Part shown: piece after piece, positions 5,169-8,803 of the stretch
Layout of the letters: the number at the start of each line of letters is the position of its first letter
Numbering within the stretch: the first letter of the stretch is position 1
NCBI GenBank assembly: GCA_031288215.1
Contig: JAITRV010000279.1
Span: forward strand, 1-8,803
Length of the DNA stretch: 8,803 nucleotides
Direction: 5' to 3'
Source: Spirochaetaceae bacterium
GTDB taxonomy: Bacteria > Spirochaetota > Spirochaetia > Treponematales > Breznakiellaceae
Program-made: the position numbers and the translations under genes
The notes under the pieces: generated by a model
The model's input: the letters and a program-made list of their open reading frames with translations, nothing else
Database searches by the model: none
Told to the model about the DNA's origin: nothing

Positions 5169-5777
5169 GGTAAACTCCTCCTCTCGTTTGCACGTGAAAA
5201 ACCGCGCCCACGGCCAGGCCGCACTCTGATCCGGCTCTTTCGGGACCTTGGGTAACTCTATCGTAATAATTTTTATCAAATTCGTAAAGCGTTTTCCGTT
5301 AAAATCGCTCCGAAATGTATACGTGTTTATATACGGGTCCGTTTTTTCCCCTGCCGGTCTGCCGGGGAAGAGAACATCCGGCGTTTCCCCCGCTTCCTCG
5401 GGAATGACGTGATCACAGATGATGACGCCGATAACCTGCTGAATCCTGCCGTAATCGTCCCCCCGCCGGAGCTGTTCCCAGAGCAGTTTCGAGAGGTAGT
5501 ACAGGATCCGTTTCCGCAGATCGGCGTGCGTACAGATCTGTACCTCCACATTGATGATTTTACCGGACTTAGTAAGGACCTTGACATCCAGGATGCCCTG
5601 CTTGTCTTTCCTGAAAAGCCGTCTGAGAAAGGGGTCGACGATGGTAAGGCGGTCGTATTCCGCTTCGGGCAGGTTGACAATGGGCCGCAGCAAACCGGCG
5701 AGGTTGTCGGTATTACGCTGATCGGCGAAAATGTACTTAAAAACATCGTCCAAAAGGGGAGAAAGTAGTTCTTCCAT
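4731..5777 (-). CDS. Rpn-family PD-(D/E)XK nuclease (recombination-promoting nuclease/putative transposase)
   Basis: This 348-residue protein belongs to the Rpn group, DNA-cleaving proteins long annotated as transposases; E. coli members raise RecA-independent recombination and some act against phages. The N-terminus (LLDDVFKYIFADQRNTDNL) is typical. The nuclease core shows ILDVK (Asp64) and NVEVQI (Glu78, Gln80), the D...ExQ form of the PD-(D/E)XK site. A middle helical part with PEVTKVVGSLRKLS (210-223) leads into a charged coiled-coil tail holding seven GLEEGR repeats (about 255-310), then a short C-terminal segment ending in LALDPEVTANL. The start is supported by GAGGAGGAGG (5784-5793) six bases before the ATG. 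Just before residue 204 is a second strong ribosome-binding site (see the internal feature). The gene is less GC-rich than parAB and may have arrived separately. It lies 92 bases after parB on the same strand. Confidence 0.92.
   Translation of the reverse strand: MEELLSPLLDDVFKYIFADQRNTDNLAGLLRPIVNLPEAEYDRLTIVDPFLRRLFRKDKQGILDVKVLTKSGKIINVEVQICTHADLRKRILYYLSKLLWEQLRRGDDYGRIQQVIGVIICDHVIPEEAGETPDVLFPGRPAGEKTDPYINTYTFRSDFNGKRFTNLIKIITIELPKVPKEPDQSAAWPWARFFTCKREEEFTMLVEQYPEVTKVVGSLRKLSLSERWRMIAEEKEIRRKDLRAIEKYAREEARQKGLEEGRTKGLEEGRTAGLEEGRTAGLEEGRTAGLEEGRTAGLEEGRTKGLEEGRAEAYQEKLEAARKLKREGLSAERIAGILALDPEVTANL
4848..5015 (-). repeat. Seven tandem 24-base repeats inside rpn
   Basis: Seven units of 24 bases, in register from 4848 to 5015, each encode an eight-residue GLEEGRT(A/K)-type unit. 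The units differ at few positions, mainly Ala or Lys in the last residue and G or C at one third-codon base. The unit length is a multiple of three, so gain or loss of copies would keep the reading frame and only change the length of the coiled-coil tail. The central four units are the most alike, pointing to recent expansion. Confidence 0.95.
5169..5182 (-). promoter_or_regulatory. Internal Shine-Dalgarno before codon 204 of rpn
   Basis: On the minus strand the sequence reads AGGAGG (5182-5177), eight bases, then ATG (5168-5166), in frame with rpn. It falls at the junction between the nuclease domain and the repeat-bearing tail, where an independent C-terminal product would be expected to start. 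Confidence 0.5.
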
Positions 5778-5834
5778 AGGGTACCTCCTCCTCTTTATAT
5801 GGATCGATGCCGGCGTTTTGCTTCAATGGGGAAG

Positions 5835-5857
5835 AGAAAATCATGATATGTGTCATG
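5835..5857 (-). terminator. Weak hairpin with T-run after parB
   Basis: On the minus strand, 13 bases after the parB stop, CATGA (5857-5853) and TCATG (5846-5842) form a five-pair stem with a six-base loop, followed by ATTTTCTCTTC. It could partly terminate parAB transcription before rpn. The stem is short and AT-rich, so read-through into rpn is likely. Confidence 0.3.
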
Positions 5858-5869
5858 CCGATGTTCGAA

Positions 5870-6763
5870 CTATTTTTCCGGTTCCTGTTTTTTCAGGAGT
5901 TCGTAGAGCCGGTCCAGATCTTCCATGGAATAATAGTCAATGTGGATGCTGCCCCGGGCCAGGGACCCCTTGATGGCAACCTTGGTTCCCAGGGCGTCGA
6001 TAAATTGCTGCTCCATGTCCCGTAAATGGGGGTCCTGATCCTCCGCGGGGGGCTTTTTACCGGCCCCGGAGGAGGCCCCGGAGCCGGCGTCTGAATTGAG
6101 GGCCGCCGCCCGGTCTTCCGCCGCCCGGACCGAATAGTCCCTGGCAAGGATCTCCTCAAAGAGGGCGTTCTGCCCCTGGGGGCTCCGGACCGAAAGGATC
6201 GCCCGGGCATGGCCGGGGGAAAGCGCCCCGGTTTCAAGGCTTGCCTGCATGGACGGGGGGAGGCGGAGGAGGCGGAGGGCATTGGCGACGGTGGACCGCT
6301 TTTTCCCCACCCGGGCGGCGATCTCGTCCTGGGACAGGCCCGTCACCTCCATGAGCCGCTTGTACGCCTGGGCTTCTTCCAGGGGGTTGAGGTCCGCCCG
6401 CTGAACGTTCTCGATCAGGGAGACCTCCATGCGCCGCTCGTCGGTGTAGTTCCGCACCAGGGCAGGGACCTCCCGCAGTCCCGCAAGGCGGGCGGCCCGG
6501 CTGCGGCGTTCCCCGGCAACGATGGTATAGGTGCCGTCGCCGGTTTCCTCCACGATGATGGGCTGAATGATCCCCTGTTCCCGGATGGAATCCGCCAGTT
6601 CCTGAAGGGCCTCCTCGTCGAAGTTCTTCCGGGGCTGGTTGGGGTTGCCCTTGATTTTGTCCAGGGACAGCAGGAGTTCCCCGCCCTCCGGCAAAGGCTG
6701 GGGCCGTTCCTCCAGGGGCAGCAGGGCGTCCAGGCCCTTCCCCAGGCCGTGTTTAGGTTGCAC
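5870..6763 (-). CDS. parB: Chromosome-partitioning protein ParB (Spo0J)
   Basis: This 297-residue CTP-dependent DNA clamp loads at parS sites, spreads along DNA and works with ParA to segregate the origin region. The N-terminus has GLGKGLDALLP (6-16), the segment that touches ParA. The CTP-binding motif GERRSRAAR is at 84-92 and ENVQRADLNPLEEAQ at 118-132. A helix-turn-helix follows at about 143-163 (LSQDEIAARVGKKRSTVANA). A Gly/Ser/Ala-rich linker near 225-240 leads to the C-terminal dimerisation domain. The start is GTG at 6763, with GAGGAGG nine bases upstream inside the end of parA. The two genes overlap by 11 bases, so translation is probably coupled. Length and motifs are normal. No good parS site is visible in the window. 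Confidence 0.96.
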   Translation of the reverse strand: MQPKHGLGKGLDALLPLEERPQPLPEGGELLLSLDKIKGNPNQPRKNFDEEALQELADSIREQGIIQPIIVEETGDGTYTIVAGERRSRAARLAGLREVPALVRNYTDERRMEVSLIENVQRADLNPLEEAQAYKRLMEVTGLSQDEIAARVGKKRSTVANALRLLRLPPSMQASLETGALSPGHARAILSVRSPQGQNALFEEILARDYSVRAAEDRAAALNSDAGSGASSGAGKKPPAEDQDPHLRDMEQQFIDALGTKVAIKGSLARGSIHIDYYSMEDLDRLYELLKKQEPEK

Positions 6764-7511
6764 GGTTCAGGACCTCCTCGGTAAGGCTTTTGTAGGCCCT
6801 CGCCCCGGCGCATTGGGGATCGTACTGGAGGATAGACATCCCATGGGAGGGGGCTTCGGAGAGCCGCACGTTCCGGGGGATGATGGTGGCAAAGACCGCA
6901 TCCTTAAAATAACCGCTGACCTGCTTAATCACATCCTGGGCAAGCCGGGTCCGCTGATCGTACATGGTGAAGAATATCCCCCCGATGCCCAGGGAGGGGT
7001 TGAGGTTTTGCTGTATCCGCTTGACGGTTTGCAGGAGCAGGGAAAGGCCCTCCATGGCGAAATACTCGCATTGCATGGGGATGAGCACCGCATCCGCCGC
7101 AACAAGGCCGTTCAGGGTGAGGATGCCCAGAGAGGGGGGGCAGTCGATGAAGATAAAGTCGTACCGGTCCCGGACCGGTTCCAGGACGTTCCGCAGGTAG
7201 AACTCCCGGCCCTGCTGGCCGATAAGCTCCACCGCGGCGCCGGAAAGATCGATGCCCGCGGGGATCACCGACAGGGCCGGGATCGCGGCCGCTCGGATGG
7301 TTTCGTCAATGGAAGCCGCCCCGGAGAGGAGTTCATAAATTCCGGGCTTGGCAACGTTGATCCCGATGCCGCTGGAAAGATTTGCCTGGGAATCAAAATC
7401 CACCAGAAGGACCGATTTTCCCCTGGCGGCAAGGTACGCCCCTATATTGATGGCAGAGGTTGTCTTGCCGACTCCTCCTTTCTGGTTCACAAAAACATAT
7501 ACCTTACCCAT
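6753..7511 (-). CDS. parA: Chromosome-partitioning ATPase ParA (Soj)
   Basis: This 252-residue Walker-type ATPase binds DNA non-specifically when ATP-bound and is switched by ParB to move chromosome origins. The deviant Walker A box KGGVGKTT is at 11-18, with signature Lys11 and catalytic Lys16. VLLVDFDSQAN follows at 35-44 (Asp38, Asp40), and the Walker B strand FIFIDCPPS at 119-127 (Asp123). PRNVRLSEAPSHG near the C-terminus is a ParA hallmark. The ATG at 7511 gives the standard MGKVYVFVNQKGG start; the frame stays open upstream, but that part is GC-rich noise and contains the promoter. No Shine-Dalgarno is seen, and the inferred transcription start is only about six bases upstream. parB overlaps its 3' end. 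The upstream DUF2147 gene is on the same strand, 118 bases away. Confidence 0.97.
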   Translation of the reverse strand: MGKVYVFVNQKGGVGKTTSAINIGAYLAARGKSVLLVDFDSQANLSSGIGINVAKPGIYELLSGAASIDETIRAAAIPALSVIPAGIDLSGAAVELIGQQGREFYLRNVLEPVRDRYDFIFIDCPPSLGILTLNGLVAADAVLIPMQCEYFAMEGLSLLLQTVKRIQQNLNPSLGIGGIFFTMYDQRTRLAQDVIKQVSGYFKDAVFATIIPRNVRLSEAPSHGMSILQYDPQCAGARAYKSLTEEVLNRAT

Positions 7512-7524
7512 AGCTTGTATACCA

Positions 7525-7553
7525 ATGATATTGGAATTTATGAAACTATTCAA
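7525..7553 (-). promoter_or_regulatory. parA promoter giving a very short leader
   Basis: On the minus strand TTGAAT (7553-7548), exactly 17 bases, then TATCAT (7530-7525) forms a good vegetative promoter (4 of 6 and 5 of 6 to consensus). The -10 box ends 13 bases before the parA ATG, so initiation about seven bases downstream would leave a leader of only some six bases, too short for a ribosome-binding site. An alternative box TG-G-TATACA (7524-7516) is even closer to the ATG. The local AT-richness contrasts with the flanks. Confidence 0.6.
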
Positions 7554-7583
7554 GCCTTTGCCTGAGGGAAGTCCGGAGCCGGG

Positions 7584-7619
7584 GGCGGCGGCCGGTGTGA
7601 AGGGGGCCTTCCTGCCGCC
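7584..7619 (-). repeat. Nested inverted repeat between the DUF2147 gene and parA
   Basis: GGCGGC (7584-7589) pairs with GCCGCC (7614-7619), and inside it GAAGG (7599-7603) pairs with CCTTC (7607-7611) across a three-base loop. On the minus strand it follows the DUF2147 stop codon by 10 bases, but has no T-run, so it is at best a factor-dependent or 3'-stabilising structure. It lies upstream of the parA promoter. Confidence 0.4.
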
Positions 7620-7629
7620 TTTGCCGGAT

Positions 7630-8130
7630 TTACTGCCGCAAGGATGAAGCCCCTTCCCGGGTACTCCGCTGCCAGAACTGGCTCCGCCCAATGCCGAGGC
7701 CGATCTCGCCCCGCATCTCCAGGGTTTCCCGGGGGAAGCGCTTCCCGTCGGCAGGGTGGAAGGTGATCCGGCATTGGTACATTTTGCCATCATTGGGATC
7801 GATGACGCTGCCCCCCCGCCAGTGCCCGGCGGTCCGCTCCGGACTCAGGCCGAAGATCCAGGGGGAACCCACAACGGGCAGCTCATTGACCTTTCCCGGC
7901 AGGGGAAAGCCCCGGTAGGATTCCCGGCAGACAGACGCCTTTATGTCCTGGGGGTGCCCCGTAATGGAAAGGATCCGCCCGAAGAGTTTTCCGTTTTCCT
8001 GATAGAGTTCCCATCCGGCCGTCGTTCTTCCGGTCTTTTCATCCACACTGAGCCAAAATCCTTCCGCAGGGTCCGCGAAAAGGAACGATCCGAAGAGCAG
8101 GAGGAACCCAAGGAACGCACGGTTTTTCAT
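7630..8130 (-). CDS. Secreted DUF2147-family protein
   Basis: This 166-residue protein resembles the DUF2147 family, exported proteins of unknown function common in spirochaetes, Bacteroidetes and proteobacteria. Residues 1-19 form a signal peptide (FLGFLLLFGSFLFA) with likely cleavage before DPAEGFW. The mature part opens with the family signature GFWLSVDEKTGRTTAGWELY and has GKLFGRIL, SPWIFGL, GGSVIDPNDGKMYQCRI and LEMRGEIGLGIGRSQFW. These fit a small beta-barrel, lipocalin-like fold. Two Cys (residue 68 and the one in YQCRI) could form a disulphide outside the cytoplasm. The start is clear: GGAGG lies five bases before the ATG at 8130. No catalytic residues can be named. A compact hairpin lies in its leader, and parA follows on the same strand with its own promoter. 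Confidence 0.9.
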   Translation of the reverse strand: MKNRAFLGFLLLFGSFLFADPAEGFWLSVDEKTGRTTAGWELYQENGKLFGRILSITGHPQDIKASVCRESYRGFPLPGKVNELPVVGSPWIFGLSPERTAGHWRGGSVIDPNDGKMYQCRITFHPADGKRFPRETLEMRGEIGLGIGRSQFWQRSTREGASSLRQ

Positions 8131-8145
8131 TTCTACCTCCTTAGA

Positions 8146-8162
8146 AACGCGAGAAGCGCGTT
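8146..8162 (-). promoter_or_regulatory. Hairpin in the DUF2147 leader next to the ribosome-binding site
   Basis: AACGCG and CGCGTT form a perfect six-pair stem with a five-base loop, ending five bases before the GGAGG ribosome-binding site (8140-8136). It could be an operator or an RNA stem that affects translation. There is no direct evidence of function. Confidence 0.4.
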
Positions 8163-8177
8163 AAGTCAAATATACGG

Positions 8178-8206
8178 AATATATTCACCAAAGGCTAGTC
8201 CTTGAA
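8178..8206 (-). promoter_or_regulatory. Possible promoter of the DUF2147 gene
   Basis: On the minus strand TTCAAG (8206-8201), 17 bases, then TATATT (8183-8178) is a plausible promoter with a good -10 and a poor -35. The -10 lies inside the perfect 10-base palindrome GAATATATTC (8177-8186), which could be an operator. A second TATATT follows at 8174-8169. The choice between them is uncertain. Confidence 0.3.
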
Positions 8207-8264
8207 CCTCCCTCCGGCACTGCCGGCCCGCTCACCGGGTTATATTGCTTGCGAACCGCTGGTC

Positions 8265-8642
8265 CGAGTCGAGCAGAAAAACGGCGATATCGTGCGTAAA
8301 ACCGTGGGTTATCACCGGTTTGAGGGTCAGGAAATGCACGATGCCCTGGAATCAGTCTACCGGTGTCTGAACCCCCTGCTCAACTATTGGCACCTGACAC
8401 TGCGCCTCATCGCCAAAGAGAAGCAGGCTTCGGGGAGGTACAAGAAAATCTACGAGAAGGTTCCCAAGACGCCCTGCCGGCGGCTATTTGAATCGCCGGA
8501 CGTGGGAGAAGCAGACAAGGCGGAACTGAGGAGGCGGGCGGCGCTGTTCAAGGCGGCGGCGCTCAAGCGGGAGATGGACGAAGCGGGGGAACGGCGCTTG
8601 AAAGTGGCCGCGAAAAGGGGTATGACAGGGGAACCCGCTTGA
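8265..8642 (+). pseudogene. Remnant of an integrase-core (DDE) transposase, 5' part missing
   Basis: From about 8265 the plus strand encodes the C-terminal third of an rve-type (DDE) transposase of a kind I recall from termite-gut treponemes. RVEQKNGDIVRKTVGYHRF holds the third catalytic acid (Glu at 8271-8273), and EMHDALESVYRCLNPLLNYWH and KEKQASGRYKKIYEKVPKTP follow. The two catalytic Asp and the DNA-binding N-terminus are absent. The frame runs open back to a TTG at 8202, but the residues before RVEQK do not resemble the family and there is no ribosome-binding site. The right side ends at TGA 8640-8642; the same frame stays readable to a stop at 8721-8723, which may mark further decay. 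The remnant cannot transpose by itself. The breakpoint lies about 135 bases upstream of the divergent DUF2147 gene. Confidence 0.82.
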
Positions 8643-8803
8643 GCGGTCGGCTCAATTTTTAAATTTTGGCGCAACACGGCCGCCGCAACGCGCGCAGCCG
8701 GCGGGGCCAGGATAAACGCATAGAATCATTGCGCCTGTTTGCGGTTGGCATATATGGCAGAAAAAGCCGCCGCGGGGAACGCGCAAGGGATAGAAGCGGA
8801 AAT
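8643..8803. other. Unassigned right end, possibly insertion-element flank
   Basis: No gene is recognised here. An AT-rich patch (AATTTTTAAATTTTGG, from 8653) follows the transposase remnant and may belong to the element's right end, but I could not identify a terminal inverted repeat. An ATG at 8754 opens a frame (MAEKAAAGNAQGIEAE) that runs off the window with no visible ribosome-binding site. It is too short to judge. Confidence 0.3.

Noticed and set aside
5186..5201. parS-like sequence around CACGTG inside rpn
   Set aside because: Only 12 of 16 positions match TGTTTCACGTGAAACA and the left half is poor. It also encodes conserved Rpn residues, so I do not call it parS.
4833..5255. Pro/Phe/Cys-rich plus-strand frames through the repeat region
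   Set aside because: The 24-base repeats lack stops in several frames, so periodic open frames appear automatically; only the minus-strand Rpn frame continues into a known domain.
6639..7565. A 308-codon plus-strand open frame opposite parA and the start of parB
   Set aside because: A GC-driven shadow of parA/parB with no family resemblance.
7512..7793. N-terminal extension of ParA
   Set aside because: ParA proteins start at the MGKVYVFVNQKGG segment; the extension covers the promoter and the antisense of the DUF2147 region and is low-complexity.
1..8803. CRISPR array, tRNA or rRNA genes
   Set aside because: No spaced direct repeats of CRISPR type, and no tRNA or rRNA landmarks were seen. 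The only array is the in-frame 24-base repeat in rpn.

Overview
The window looks like a piece of a high-GC spirochaete chromosome, most likely a Treponema relative of the kind found in insect guts. This rests on the spirochaete-type DUF2147 secreted protein, the particular integrase-type transposase remnant at the right end, and the style of the PD-(D/E)XK (Rpn) gene with its GLEEGR tail. Genus is an inference from remembered family resemblance, not from a search.

Layout. Left arm, plus strand: a secreted M23 metallopeptidase (109-1044), ribosomal protein S21 (rpsU, 1121-1324), a structured 288-base gap, threonine synthase (thrC, 1613-2980), a YchJ-type protein with two SEC-C zinc motifs (3046-3537), and a GH18 YaaH-like lipoprotein (3551-4651) ending in an intrinsic terminator. 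Right arm, minus strand, reading right to left: a DUF2147 secreted protein (8130-7630), parA (7511-6753), parB (6763-5870, overlapping parA), and an Rpn-family nuclease (5777-4731) that converges on the GH18 gene. The last about 600 bases hold a transposase remnant whose 5' part is missing, and unassigned sequence.

How the genes relate. parA and parB form a standard overlapping chromosome-segregation pair. The M23 peptidase and the GH18 enzyme are both exported and both suit cell-wall turnover, but are not adjacent. thrC, ychJ and the GH18 gene could be co-transcribed, because no terminator is seen between them. The rpn gene stands apart: it is less GC-rich than parAB, carries seven in-frame 24-base repeats, and has a strong internal Shine-Dalgarno and ATG that could make a C-terminal-only protein, the layout described for rpn toxin genes with an intragenic antitoxin.

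The two most interesting signals are that possible intragenic start in rpn, and a shared start-site motif, TGnTAnGATAGnnnnATG, at the M23 and thrC genes. There an extended -10 box sits exactly six bases before the ATG with no ribosome-binding site, as expected for leaderless mRNAs. parA also seems to have an extremely short leader. I do not see a complete, clearly new multi-gene system.
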